Below are positions 49,932 through 58,560 of a DNA stretch of 64,000 nucleotides, piece after piece. The notes beneath the pieces were generated by a model. The model saw only the letters and a list, made by a program, of their open reading frames with translations. It had not been told where the DNA came from and searched no databases. Made by a program: the position numbers and the translations under genes. This DNA comes from Streptomyces sp. S4.7 (lineage in GTDB: Bacteria > Actinomycetota > Actinomycetes > Streptomycetales > Streptomycetaceae). Every line of letters starts with the position of its first letter. Position 1 is the first letter of the stretch. The DNA lies in assembly GCF_010384365.1 (NCBI RefSeq), contig NZ_CP048397.1:3286001-3350000 (forward strand), in the 5' to 3' direction.

Positions 49932-50507
49932 ATGGCTGTAAGCCTGTCCAAGGGCGGCAACGTCTCGCTCACCAAGGAGGCACCGGGCCTGACAGCCGTC
50001 ACGGTCGGCCTCGGCTGGGACGTCCGCTCCACCACCGGTACGGACTTCGACCTCGACGCCTCGGCGATCGCGGTCAACGCGGGTGGAAAGGTTGTCTCCG
50101 ACAGCCACTTCATCTTCTTCAACAACAAGTCCACGCCGGACCAGACCATCGTCCACACCGGCGACAACCGCACCGGTGAAGGCGCGGGCGACGACGAGGC
50201 GATCAACGTCAACCTGGCGGGTCTGCCCGCCGACGTCGACAAGATCGTCTTCCCGGTCTCCATCTACGACGCCGAGACCCGCAGCCAGAACTTCGGCCAG
50301 GTCCGCAACGCGTACATCCGCATCGTGAACCAGGCCGGCGGCACCGAGATCGCCCGCTACGACCTGAGCGAGGACGCCGCCACCGAGACCGCGATGGTCT
50401 TCGGCGAGCTGTACCGCAACGGTGCGGAGTGGAAGTTCCGCGCGGTGGGCCAGGGTTACGCCTCGGGCCTCGCGGGCATCGCCACGGACTTCGGCGTCAA
50501 CCTCTGA
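49932..50507 (+). CDS. terD: TerD-family tellurium/stress-response protein
   Basis: The 191-aa protein begins [20 protein letters not shown] and carries the calcium-binding pattern [39 protein letters not shown] and [12 protein letters not shown]. TerD-domain proteins are multiplied in Streptomyces and affect development and oxidative or membrane stress. A AAAGGGA site precedes the ATG. It stands alone here, without terABC partners. Confidence 0.95.
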   Translation: MAVSLSKGGNVSLTKEAPGLTAVTVGLGWDVRSTTGTDFDLDASAIAVNAGGKVVSDSHFIFFNNKSTPDQTIVHTGDNRTGEGAGDDEAINVNLAGLPADVDKIVFPVSIYDAETRSQNFGQVRNAYIRIVNQAGGTEIARYDLSEDAATETAMVFGELYRNGAEWKFRAVGQGYASGLAGIATDFGVNL

Positions 50508-50563
50508 GTCGCTGAATCGTCAACTCGTCGAGTCGCTCAGCGAGTGACCGACCGATTGGTGCG

Positions 50564-50597
50564 AAGGGGCCTCCGGCATTTGCGGCCGGGGGCCTTT
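50564..50597 (+). terminator. Terminator after terD
   Basis: AAGGGGCCTCCGGC and GGCCGGGGGCCTTT form an imperfect GC-rich stem followed by TTTGG, about 55 bp after the stop. Confidence 0.6.
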
Positions 50598-50678
50598 GGC
50601 GTGCGGTCCGCGGACCCGCGACCCCGCGAACCCACGGCCCTGCGGACCCACGCGCCGCGACAGGCACTCGCCGTGGAC

Positions 50679-52241
50679 TCACGCGCCGGGCGGTGGTCGG
50701 TCGGAGCCGTACAGCCAATCGTCCCAAAGAGCCGTCAGATCGCGGTCCGTCCACTTCTGCGCGAAGGCGGTGAAGTCGGCGGTGGACGCGTTGCCGTGGC
50801 GGTACGCCCGCGTCCAGCCGCGTACGAGCGCGAAGAACGTGTCGTCACCGACCGCCAGCCGCAGCTGATGGAGCACCATGGCGCCGCGCCCGTACACCGG
50901 CCGCCCGGAGATGTCCGCGGCGGTCGGCGGTTCGGCCGGCGCGAAGGCCCAGTTCTCGGCGTTCTTGTACGCCCGCTCGAACGCGCTCCGCGCCGGGACG
51001 CCTTCGATGTCCTCCGCCCAGAGCCATGCCGCGTATTCGGCGAAACCCTCGTTCAGCCATATGTCCTGCCAGGACTTGGGGGTCACGGAATCGCCGAACC
51101 ACTGGTGCGCCAGTTCATGGACGAGGATCGCGGTGCTGGTGGGACCGGGCAGGAAGGGGCGGTTCTGCGTCTCCAGCGCGTAGTCGGCGTCGCCGGGCCG
51201 CCCGATGATCACGCCGGTCGAGGAGAACGGATACGGGCCGAACGTCTTCTCGCCCCACTTCATGATCTCCGGGATCTTCTCGAGCAGCCGGGCGCTGTCG
51301 GCGGCCACGGCCGGATCGACGGCGGTGAGGACGGGAACACCGCCGTCGGAGCCCGGGGTGGTCCTGGTCCGGTAGGGGCCGACGGCGACCGTCGCGAGAT
51401 AGCTCGCCATCGGCTCCGCGCAGTGCCAGCCGAAGGTCGTACGGCCGCCGGCCGTCCGCTCGCTCGTCAACTCTCCGTTGGAGATCGCCCGCTGGCCCTT
51501 TGGCACGGTGATCCGGATGTCGTACGCGGCCTTGTCGCTCGGATGGTGGTTGCCGGGGAACCAGGCCATCGAACCGGTCGGCTGGCCCAGCGCGACGGAA
51601 CGCTTCCCCGATCTGAGCCAGCCCTCCCTCGTCCTGTCGGCGTCGGTCAGGGTCCGGGGGACGCCGGAGTAGCGCACGACCGTACGGAAGGTGTCCCCGC
51701 GCCCGATGTCCGAGCGCGGCAGCAGCGTCAGCTCCGTGTCGGCGCGCCGTACGCCGGCCCGCTCGCCGTCGACGGTGACCCGGCCGACGGTCAGACCGGC
51801 CAGGTCGAGGTTGAACGCGCTGAGCCGGCGCGTGGCGCGGGCGGTGATCTCGGCGTCGGCGTCGAGGCGGCCGGTGGCGGGGTCGTAGTCGAGGGTCAGG
51901 CCGTAGTGCGTGACGTCGTAGCCGCCGTTGCCGAGGTGCGGGAAGTACGGGTCACCGAGGCCGGCCGAGCCGGGGGCGCCGGGGGCGCCGGGCTCGTCCC
52001 GTTCCGCGCAGCCCGCGAGGCCGCCGATGACGAGGGTGAGGGCGAGGGCGAGGAAGGGACCGACGGCGAGAGAGGGGGAGGGGAACGGGAGGGGGTCGGT
52101 GCGGCGGACCCGCCCGAGAGGGCTCCGGTGTCGCGGCCGGTGAGGGCCGCGGTCCGGCGGCCGGTACGGGTTCTGGTCCTGCGGCTCGTGCCGGTTCTGG
52201 TCTCGCGGCTCGTGCCGGTTCTGGTCTCGCGGCTGGTGCAC
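50679..52241 (-). CDS. M1-family zinc aminopeptidase, lipoprotein
   Basis: About 520 aa. Catalytic signs are the zinc motif HELAHQWFGD with the distal Glu in WLNEGFAEY, and a substrate-binding-type ALETQNRPFL. A hydrophobic segment ending GGLAGC is a lipobox, so the enzyme is likely anchored outside the membrane. It lacks the usual large C-terminal helical domain and is short for M1. The first ~24 residues are three copies of an eight-residue RDQNRHEP repeat encoded by a 24-bp DNA repeat; translation may really begin later, closer to the signal peptide. Confidence 0.9.
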   Translation of the reverse strand: MHQPRDQNRHEPRDQNRHEPQDQNPYRPPDRGPHRPRHRSPLGRVRRTDPLPFPSPSLAVGPFLALALTLVIGGLAGCAERDEPGAPGAPGSAGLGDPYFPHLGNGGYDVTHYGLTLDYDPATGRLDADAEITARATRRLSAFNLDLAGLTVGRVTVDGERAGVRRADTELTLLPRSDIGRGDTFRTVVRYSGVPRTLTDADRTREGWLRSGKRSVALGQPTGSMAWFPGNHHPSDKAAYDIRITVPKGQRAISNGELTSERTAGGRTTFGWHCAEPMASYLATVAVGPYRTRTTPGSDGGVPVLTAVDPAVAADSARLLEKIPEIMKWGEKTFGPYPFSSTGVIIGRPGDADYALETQNRPFLPGPTSTAILVHELAHQWFGDSVTPKSWQDIWLNEGFAEYAAWLWAEDIEGVPARSAFERAYKNAENWAFAPAEPPTAADISGRPVYGRGAMVLHQLRLAVGDDTFFALVRGWTRAYRHGNASTADFTAFAQKWTDRDLTALWDDWLYGSDRPPPGA

Positions 52242-52242
52242 G
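52171..52242 (-). repeat. Three 24-bp tandem repeats at the peptidase 5' end
   Basis: The unit TTCTGGTCTCGCGGCTCGTG plus CCGG is repeated with few changes at 52171, 52195 and 52219. Being a multiple of three, copy number can vary without shifting the frame; it encodes RDQNRHEP on the minus strand. Confidence 0.8.
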
Positions 52243-52321
52243 CGGTGATCGTAGGCCGCGCCCGGCCCCCGTCCCGGCGGGCACGAACTCGTCCGCGCGG
52301 CGTCGTGACACCATCGGACGC

Positions 52322-52819
52322 GTGCTCGACATCGGCTACTCCCTCTCCCGCCGCTTTCCCGATCCCCCGCAGACGGACTACCGCCTCGCCGACGTCCGGG
52401 CCCTGCGGCACGATCTGTTCTGCGGCGATGTGTACCTGGCCGACACCAAGGCCGACCGCGAGGTGTCCACAGGCTGGGGATGGGTGCCGGTGCTGGACTT
52501 CGCGTGGGCGCTGTGCGACATCGTGGAGCAGCTCGACCGTGATCCGCGCGGCAACCGGTCGGCCAACAGGCAGTACGCCGAGCTGGACTTCACCGAGTCG
52601 GCGGACCGCGTGCTCTTCGAGCGGCGCTTCGGCTGGGTCGACGTGGCCGCCGACTGGATGCCCGCCGACGAACCCCCGCTCACCTTCGGCCACCGGCTGC
52701 TGCGCCGTGAGTCGCGCGACTTCCTGCACGACCTGCTGGCCGACCTCGGGGACATGCACGAGGGGCTGATGGACAACCCCGCGATCTGGGACATCCAGGC
52801 CCGCTTCCCCCGCGTCTGA
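52322..52819 (+). CDS. Conserved hypothetical protein
   Basis: 165 aa from GTG 52322. The sequence is compact and non-repetitive: MLDIGYSLSRRFPDPPQTDY, DLFCGDVYLAD, WVPVLDFAWALCDIVEQLDRD, VDVAADWMPADEPPLTFGHRLLRRESRDFLHDLLADLGDM. The high proportion of Trp, Asp and Arg suggests a soluble cytoplasmic protein; similar ~160-aa proteins occur in Streptomyces without a known role. Divergent from the peptidase gene with an 80-bp gap. Confidence 0.75.
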   Translation: MLDIGYSLSRRFPDPPQTDYRLADVRALRHDLFCGDVYLADTKADREVSTGWGWVPVLDFAWALCDIVEQLDRDPRGNRSANRQYAELDFTESADRVLFERRFGWVDVAADWMPADEPPLTFGHRLLRRESRDFLHDLLADLGDMHEGLMDNPAIWDIQARFPRV

Positions 52820-53063
52820 CCGCCCGCCTCTTACGCGATCGCACACTGTCCGGCCCACTACGAAGTGAGCCGACATCCACCCGGCTGGGCGGACGCGGGT
52901 GAGCATGGGTTGGTATGGGCGAATCCACACGACCCTGTGGGACGTTTTCGGATTGGCAGGAGTACAACCGCCGGGGCCGGGAAGACGCAGTTCTGCCGGG
53001 ACGCCACCAGGAACCCAGACACCAGGGTTCACCCCCCACATGGCCGAGCCCCCGGAGCACATT

Positions 53064-53098
53064 GAAGACCCCGACCCACCCCCACGGTCGGGGTCTTC
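53064..53098. terminator. Strong terminator hairpin
   Basis: GAAGACCCCGACC and GGTCGGGGTCTTC form a perfect 13-bp stem with a 9-nt loop. It lies just beyond the end of the pentapeptide-protein gene on the minus strand and 245 bp after the hypothetical gene on the plus strand, so it may serve both. Confidence 0.8.
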
Positions 53099-53110
53099 CG
53101 CTTGAGCAGC

Positions 53111-53827
53111 TCAGGCGCCCGGCGCGTCCTCCACCCGTACACCGATCTGCGCCGCGAACGCGGGCGCCAGATCGAGCAGTTGCGCCGTACTGATGACGGC
53201 ACCGGCCAGCCGGTCGACCCCGCGCGCGATGCCCAGCTCGGCGACGGTCCGCAGATCGACGTCCTTCATCCGGACGCCGCTGAGGTCCGCGTCCTTCAGG
53301 ACGCAGTCCCGGAACTCGACGCGCTCCAACTCCGCTCCCCCGAAGTCCGGTTCGGCCAGGACACAGCCCTCGAACACCACGTCCTTCAGCTTCGCCTTCC
53401 GCAGATTCAGATAGTCGATCTTGCCGCCCCGGATCAGCACCCGCTCGAACACCGCGCCGTGCAACTGCACCCCGCCCAGTCGCGCGTCCACCACCTCGAC
53501 ATCGCGCAGCGACGCTCCCCCCAGATCCGTGCCCACCCCCCGGATGCCGTCGAGAACGCAGTCCATGAAGCGGGCCCGGCCAAGATCGGTCCGGTCGAGC
53601 CCGCACTCGCGCAGCGCGCAGTCCATGAACCGGGCGCCCAAACCCTCCTGATCCGCCAGATCCAGCCCGCCGAACTCCTGCCCGTCGTAATCCCCGTCGG
53701 GCTCCAGCTCCCCCTCGTACGGCACCAGCGGCGGCAGCCGGACCTCCGGCCGCCGCGCCGGCACACTCCTGCCGGCCGCCGCCGTCTTCCCCGCCGCCGT
53801 TTTCCGCGTCGCCGCTCTCCGAACCAT
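53111..53827 (-). CDS. Pentapeptide-repeat protein
   Basis: 238 aa from ATG 53827. A basic N-terminus (VRRAATRKTAAGKTAAAGR) is followed by successive A(D/N)LxX-type pentapeptides: GLDLADQEGLG, CGLDRTDLGRA, GTDLGGASLRD, ARLGGVQLHGAVF, LNLRKAKLKD, FEGCVLAEPDFGGAELERVEF and DADLSGVRMKDVDL. They should fold into a right-handed quadrilateral beta-helix. Qnr/MfpA-like members mimic DNA and protect gyrase, but most have unknown partners. A short non-repeat C-terminal helix (VISTAQLLDLAPAFAAQIG) closes the protein. Confidence 0.9.
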   Translation of the reverse strand: MVRRAATRKTAAGKTAAAGRSVPARRPEVRLPPLVPYEGELEPDGDYDGQEFGGLDLADQEGLGARFMDCALRECGLDRTDLGRARFMDCVLDGIRGVGTDLGGASLRDVEVVDARLGGVQLHGAVFERVLIRGGKIDYLNLRKAKLKDVVFEGCVLAEPDFGGAELERVEFRDCVLKDADLSGVRMKDVDLRTVAELGIARGVDRLAGAVISTAQLLDLAPAFAAQIGVRVEDAPGA

Positions 53828-53971
53828 GAACCCATCGTGACGCACACCACTGACAGTCGCCCGAAATGTCCGGCTCGTCATGTCACAGACCGCACCCGCG
53901 TCTCGTCATATCCGTGAGGACCAACGCGCAGGCACACCGGGAACGAGTGAACGAGTGAAGGGGCAACAGCC

Positions 53972-55138
53972 ATGGATCACATCACCGTCGTCGGCGGCGG
54001 CTTCGCCGGACTCACCGCGGCCATCTCGGCGGCCGAGTCGGGCGCCAGGGTGACCGTTTTCGAGGCGCACCACACCTTCGGCGGGCGGGCCCGCACCACC
54101 GAGGGCCCGTACCACGCCAACGAAGGGCCGCACGTCTTCTACCACCGCGGCCCGCACTGGGCCTGGCTCCGGCAGCGCGGTCTCCTCGGCCCGATGGCCC
54201 GCGTCCCGGCCCTCGAAGCCGCCCGCCTCCGCTTCCACCGTGACGGCGCTCTCCGCAAGGCCCCACCCTTCGGACTGCTCAAGGCGAGCCGCAGCAGGGC
54301 CGAACGGGCGCCCGTGGACATCGACTTCCACACCTGGGCCACCGAGCGACACGGCCACGACGCGGCCGTCGCCGCCGCCCGTTACGCCGCCGTCGTCCTC
54401 TTCCACCACGATCCGGGCTCTCTGTCCGCCGCCTTCGTCCAGGAACGGCTCCGGCGCGCCGCGACCATCCCGCCGGAGGCCCACATCGCGGTCGGCGGCT
54501 GGAGCCAGGTCATCGACCGGATGCTCGGGCGGGCCTGGAATCTGGGCGTACGCGTCGAGACCGTCTCCCGCGTCGACGCCCTCCCCGAGGACGGTCCGGT
54601 GATCGTCGCGACATCGCTCGACTCGGCCCGGCCGCTGCTCGGTGACGACAGCCTTCGGTGGGAGAGCGGGCGCACCGCGCTGCTGGACCTCGGGCTCACC
54701 ACGCGCAGGGGCGACCCGTTCGTCATCTGCGATCTCGACGCGCCGGGCTGGCTGGAACGCTTCACCGCCGCCGATACGTCGCTCGCACCCGCCGGTGAAC
54801 AACTGCTCCAGGGTCAGTTCCCGGTCGCCCCCGACGAGCCGGCGGCCGTCGGCATCGCGCGCGCGGAGAACCTGCTGGACCTGGGCTTCCCCGACTGGCG
54901 CGAACGGGCCCTCTGGCGGCGCCAGTCGCTCGCCGCGGGCCGTACGGGAGCGGTCGATCTGCCGGGCACCACCTGGCGCGACCGGCCGCACATCGACCGG
55001 GGCGACGGCGTCTATCTCGTCGGTGACCAGGTCGCCGCGCCCGGTGTCCTGTCCGAGGTGTCGTTCAACAGCGCGATCGAGGCGGCCTCGCTCGCGCTGC
55101 GCAAGGCCGACGGGGCCCGGCTCCGCCGCTCCGCCTGA
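53972..55138 (+). CDS. FAD-dependent NAD(P)-binding oxidoreductase (amine-oxidase/phytoene-desaturase-like)
   Basis: 388 aa. The dinucleotide-binding N-terminus ITVVGGGFAGLTAAISAAES, a conserved E in VTVFEAHHTFGGRART, and a C-terminal GVYLVGDQVAAPGVLSEVSF FAD motif define the family. The substrate cannot be predicted; related Streptomyces enzymes are often annotated as dehydrogenases or protoporphyrinogen-oxidase-like. ATG 53972 follows GAAGGGGCAACAGCC. It is upstream of the SoxR-box oxidoreductase gene but has its own promoter. Confidence 0.82.
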   Translation: MDHITVVGGGFAGLTAAISAAESGARVTVFEAHHTFGGRARTTEGPYHANEGPHVFYHRGPHWAWLRQRGLLGPMARVPALEAARLRFHRDGALRKAPPFGLLKASRSRAERAPVDIDFHTWATERHGHDAAVAAARYAAVVLFHHDPGSLSAAFVQERLRRAATIPPEAHIAVGGWSQVIDRMLGRAWNLGVRVETVSRVDALPEDGPVIVATSLDSARPLLGDDSLRWESGRTALLDLGLTTRRGDPFVICDLDAPGWLERFTAADTSLAPAGEQLLQGQFPVAPDEPAAVGIARAENLLDLGFPDWRERALWRRQSLAAGRTGAVDLPGTTWRDRPHIDRGDGVYLVGDQVAAPGVLSEVSFNSAIEAASLALRKADGARLRRSA

Positions 55139-55152
55139 CCCCGAGCCCACTT

Positions 55153-55174
55153 GACCTCAAGCCCGCTTGAGGTC
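55153..55174 (+). promoter_or_regulatory. SoxR operator
   Basis: GACCTCAAGC-CC-GCTTGAGGTC is a perfect 10+2+10 dyad closely matching the actinomycete SoxR box (CCTCAAG-N4-CTTGAGG). TTGACC (55151-55156) forms the -35, and the dyad fills the long spacer typical of MerR-family-activated promoters. No soxR gene is in the window. Confidence 0.85.
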
Positions 55175-55279
55175 GGAGGCTGGCTTCCGTACGCCGACCC
55201 GGAACGCGCGCCGCGACGCGGAGCACGACGCGACAGAACGCGCGACGCGACGTGCCGGGACCGAACGAGGGAGCCAGCC

Positions 55280-56299
55280 ATGCACGCCATCCGCCTCCAC
55301 GCCTTCGGGCCCGCCGAGAACCTGGTCCACGAACGGGCAGACGATCCCGTCCCCGGCCCCGGCCAGGTCCGGATCGCCGTCGCAGCGGCGGGGGTCCATG
55401 TCCTGGACACCGCCCTGCGCGAGGGCGGACAGGGCCCGCTGCCCCACCCCGTCGAACTGCCCACCGTCCCCGGCCGGGAAGTGGCGGGCACGGTCGACGC
55501 GCTCGGTGAGGGCACCGACCCGAGCTGGCTCGGCAAGCGGGTCGTCGCCCACCTGGGCATGGTCCCCGGCGGCTACGCGGAACTCGCCGTCACCGATGCC
55601 GCCCGGCTCCACGAGACCCCCGACAACCTCGACGCCGCCGAGGCCGTCGCCATGATCGGCACCGGCCGCACCACCATGGGCATCCTTCAGTTCACCACCC
55701 TCGGCCCCGAGGACGTCGCGGTCGTCCCCGCCGCCGCCGGAGGCATCGGCACGCTCCTCGTCCAGTACGCGAAGAACGCCGGCGCGACCGTCGTCGGCCT
55801 CGCCGGCGGCCCCGCCAAGGTGGCGCGCGTCACCGAGAACGGCGCCGACATCGCCGTCGACTACACGCTGCCCGGCTGGCCCGGGAAGGTCCGCGCCCTA
55901 CTCGACGGGCGCCCCGCCACCGTCGTCTTCGACTCGGTCGGCGGCGACACCGGCCGCGCCGCCGTCGACCTCCTCGGCAAGGGCGGGCGCCACATCGTCT
56001 TCGGCTGGGCCGGGGAAGGCATCCTCGACGGCGAACCGCTGACCTACACGAAGGAGGAACAGGCGGCGCGCGGCATCACCTCCGAGGGGGTCCTCGGCCC
56101 CGTGATGCTCCAGAAGGCGGGCGGCGACGTCCGCGTACTGGAGGCGCGTGCCCTGTCCGAGGCCGCCGCGGGCCGCCTGCGTCCCGCCGTCATGCGCTTC
56201 CCGCTCGCCGACGCGGCCCGCGCCCACCGCGCGATCGAGACGCGCGGCACGATGGGCAAGGTGGTCCTGGAGCCACCGCTCGGCGGGGCGGACGTCTGA
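55280..56299 (+). CDS. Zinc-type alcohol dehydrogenase/quinone oxidoreductase, probable SoxR-regulon member
   Basis: 339 aa from ATG 55280 behind GAGGGAG. The MDR (medium-chain) family shows an N-terminal GroES-like domain (HAIRLHAFGPAENLVHE, VPGREVAGTVDALGEG) and a Rossmann domain with AAAGGIGTLLVQYAKNAGATVVGLAGG. Zinc ligands are not evident, so it fits the NADPH:quinone reductase branch. In S. coelicolor a SoxR-controlled oxidoreductase (SCO4266 from memory) has the same kind of promoter, and its orthologues respond to redox-active antibiotics such as actinorhodin. Confidence 0.9.
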   Translation: MHAIRLHAFGPAENLVHERADDPVPGPGQVRIAVAAAGVHVLDTALREGGQGPLPHPVELPTVPGREVAGTVDALGEGTDPSWLGKRVVAHLGMVPGGYAELAVTDAARLHETPDNLDAAEAVAMIGTGRTTMGILQFTTLGPEDVAVVPAAAGGIGTLLVQYAKNAGATVVGLAGGPAKVARVTENGADIAVDYTLPGWPGKVRALLDGRPATVVFDSVGGDTGRAAVDLLGKGGRHIVFGWAGEGILDGEPLTYTKEEQAARGITSEGVLGPVMLQKAGGDVRVLEARALSEAAAGRLRPAVMRFPLADAARAHRAIETRGTMGKVVLEPPLGGADV

Positions 56300-56362
56300 C
56301 CGGACCGGGAACAGGCGGAGAACGGAACGGGCCAGGCGGGATTCGGGCCGGGACCGGCGGGC

Positions 56363-56851
56363 TCAGGCCGACGAAGGACCGGGTGCCGACAGTCGCTCGG
56401 CCAGCCGGTCGAGACCGCCTCTGATCAGCTGCCCGTACCCGTCGTCACCGAGCGTGCCCACCGCCTCCTGCCCGCGCGCCAGATGATCACGGGCCCGGTC
56501 GAGATCGCCCAGCCGCCGGTACACATCCCCCAGGTTGAGATGCAGCGACGGGTAGAACGCGGCCACCGGACCCGCCACCCCCGCGAGCCGCGCCCGCTCG
56601 TCCGAGACCAGATCCGCCGCCTCCAACGCGCGCAGGTCCCAGACCAGTTCCTCACCCGGATCGTCCTGGACATCGGCCATGGAGTGAGCCAGCGCGCATA
56701 TGTGGAACGGGTCGCCGTCCGCGCCCAGCCGGTCCCACACACCGGCGAACACCCGCCGGGCGGCGTCCCGTTCACCGCGCTGTCCCAGCTCCATGCCACG
56801 GCCGATCTCCGCCATCACCGGATCGGTCTGCTGCGTCGTCGTCCCGGACAT
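56363..56851 (-). CDS. TPR-like hypothetical protein
   Basis: 162 aa from ATG 56851 (MSGTTTQQTDPVMAEIG). Helical hairpins of tetratricopeptide type are visible: MELGQRGERDAARRVFAGVW, then LVSDERARLAGVAG, SLHLNLGDVYRRLGDLDRARDHLARGQEAV and a final AERLSAPG. These folds mediate protein contacts. Common in Streptomyces without known role. Minus strand, downstream of the GNAT gene, possibly in one operon with it. Confidence 0.85.
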   Translation of the reverse strand: MSGTTTQQTDPVMAEIGRGMELGQRGERDAARRVFAGVWDRLGADGDPFHICALAHSMADVQDDPGEELVWDLRALEAADLVSDERARLAGVAGPVAAFYPSLHLNLGDVYRRLGDLDRARDHLARGQEAVGTLGDDGYGQLIRGGLDRLAERLSAPGPSSA

Positions 56852-56957
56852 GAGGTCCCCCAGAAAAGTCGGTCTCCGCACTCGTCACCGAGCGTAGAGG
56901 GCCCCACTGACAACGCGGCCGACGGAGCCGACGCAGCCGACACGCACCTGACGCATG

Positions 56958-57437
56958 TCAGGCGCCGGGCGCCCCCAGCGCGGCCAGTTCCCCGTCCGTC
57001 AGCCGGAACACCGTCCACCCGTCCTGCGGCCGCGCCCCCAACGCCCGGTAGAAGGCGATCGACGGCTCGTTCCAGTCCAGTACGGACCACTCCAGCCGCT
57101 CGTACCCGCGCTCCACACAGATCCGCGCCAGCTCCGTCAGCAGCGCCTTCCCGTGCCCGCCGCCGCGCAGCTCCGGACGGACGTACAGGTCCTCCAGATA
57201 GATGCCGTGCACCCCGCGCCACGTCGAGAAGTTCAGGAACCACAGCGCGAACCCCGCCACCGCGCCGTCGTCCGTCTCCGCGATGTGCGCGTACGCGGCG
57301 GGCCGCTCCCCGAACAGCGCCTCCCCCAGCTGCGCCTCGGTCGCCCGTGCCTCGTCCGGGGCCTTCTCGTATGCCGCCAGTTCACGGATCATCGCGTGGA
57401 TCACCGGAACGTCGGCGGCCGTCGCCGTACGAATCAT
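56958..57437 (-). CDS. GNAT-family N-acetyltransferase
   Basis: 159 aa. The GNAT core is complete: MIRTATAADVPVIHAMIREL, FALWFLNFSTWRGVHGIYLEDLYVRPELRGGGHGKALL with the Q/RxxGxG/A acetyl-CoA loop, and WSVLDWNEPSIAFYRALGA. It resembles spermidine/diamine or rimI-like acetyltransferases, but the acceptor is unknown. Confidence 0.92.
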   Translation of the reverse strand: MIRTATAADVPVIHAMIRELAAYEKAPDEARATEAQLGEALFGERPAAYAHIAETDDGAVAGFALWFLNFSTWRGVHGIYLEDLYVRPELRGGGHGKALLTELARICVERGYERLEWSVLDWNEPSIAFYRALGARPQDGWTVFRLTDGELAALGAPGA

Positions 57438-57533
57438 GACCGCAGCCTGCCCTTTCTCCGGCTGCCGCGCCAGCGGCGCCCGGAGCGGCCCGCACTCGGC
57501 GCTCCGGGCCCTGAACGATCCCGGCCGCGGCGG

Positions 57534-58445
57534 TCAGAGCCGACGGTCCCGCAACTTCCGCCCCACGGCCAGGTGCACGGGCGACAGCCCCCGCTCCCCG
57601 TCATCGATGTCCCACAGACAGCTCTGGAGCACCCGCCCCAGCGTCCACGCCCGCGCGCGCTCCCGGTCCAGTCCCATGACCTCCGTCATGAGATCGAACC
57701 TCCACAGGATGTCGCCCGCGTCGAACCGGTTGACGACGGCGGGCAGCAGCTCGAACCCCGGATCCCCGGCCAGCGGCTTCGGATCGATCGCCAGCCACGG
57801 CTCACGGCCCCCGTCCCCGGCCGCCGGGCCCGCCACGGGCGCCAGCACGTTCTCGAAGTGCAGATCCCAGTGCAGCAGCCGGTCGTCCGGCTCACCGGCC
57901 ACCTCGCGTACCGCCGCCGCGCAGTCCAGGAGCAGCCGCCGCTCCGCGCCGCCGGGCAGCGACCGCACCGTCACCGGCGTCTCGTCGAGCATCGCCCCCG
58001 CGATCCCGTCCAGCGTCCGCAGGCCCGCCGGCGCGGCCCGCGCCGTCAACCGGGCCAGCAACCCGGCGATGACCGCCACCCCGTCCCGTACCGGTACACC
58101 GGTCAGATCCCGCGCCGCGTCCAGCCGCTCCAGCAGCAGCGTGCCCGACGCCTCGTCGTACTCCAGCAGCCGCACCGCGCCGTCGCCGTCCCACAGCCGC
58201 AGCGCCAGCGGCTCACCGGCCGTCTCCTCGTCCAGGTTCTGGAGCTTCAGCACGGCCGGCGTACCGTCCGCCCGCTCCACCGGCAGGACCAGCGCGCACA
58301 TGCCGTGCGTCGCCGGGCCCGTACGCCGAAGCTCCCACCCCTTCAGCAAGTCGGCCGCGCGCCCCGGGAGCGCGGCGATGAACGCGCGCCCCCGCGCACC
58401 CAGAAACTTCGACTGTGTCCTCGCCAGCCCCGCCGGGATCTCCAT
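57534..58445 (-). CDS. Aminoglycoside phosphotransferase-like kinase (APH(6)/StrA-type, PF04655)
   Basis: 303 aa from ATG 58445. Kinase-fold signs are VLKLQNLDEETAGEPLALRLWDGDG, RLLLERLDAARDL, the catalytic LHWDLHFENVL (HxDxxxxN) and WLAIDPKPLAGDPGFEL with the metal-binding Asp. The family includes streptomycin 6-kinase and hydroxyurea phosphotransferase. Such genes are common in Streptomyces chromosomes outside biosynthetic clusters; resistance to streptomycin or hydroxyurea is possible but unproven. Confidence 0.88.
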   Translation of the reverse strand: MEIPAGLARTQSKFLGARGRAFIAALPGRAADLLKGWELRRTGPATHGMCALVLPVERADGTPAVLKLQNLDEETAGEPLALRLWDGDGAVRLLEYDEASGTLLLERLDAARDLTGVPVRDGVAVIAGLLARLTARAAPAGLRTLDGIAGAMLDETPVTVRSLPGGAERRLLLDCAAAVREVAGEPDDRLLHWDLHFENVLAPVAGPAAGDGGREPWLAIDPKPLAGDPGFELLPAVVNRFDAGDILWRFDLMTEVMGLDRERARAWTLGRVLQSCLWDIDDGERGLSPVHLAVGRKLRDRRL

Positions 58446-58560
58446 CGCCCCGAGCCTACGAGCGCACCGACCGAACCTCGACCGCGTTTTCGCGCCGCCG
58501 CCGCGCCAGCCCGGAATGTCGATCCCGTCCAAGACCCCGCCCCCGTGGGTGAATCGCCCC

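Noticed and set aside
52820-53063. Small ORFs after the hypothetical gene (MSMGWYGRIHTTLW... at 52899 and MGESTRPCG... at 52915)
   Set aside because: Two overlapping frames are equally open, neither has a convincing RBS or composition. The strong terminator at 53064 could instead point to a small RNA, but I see no further support.
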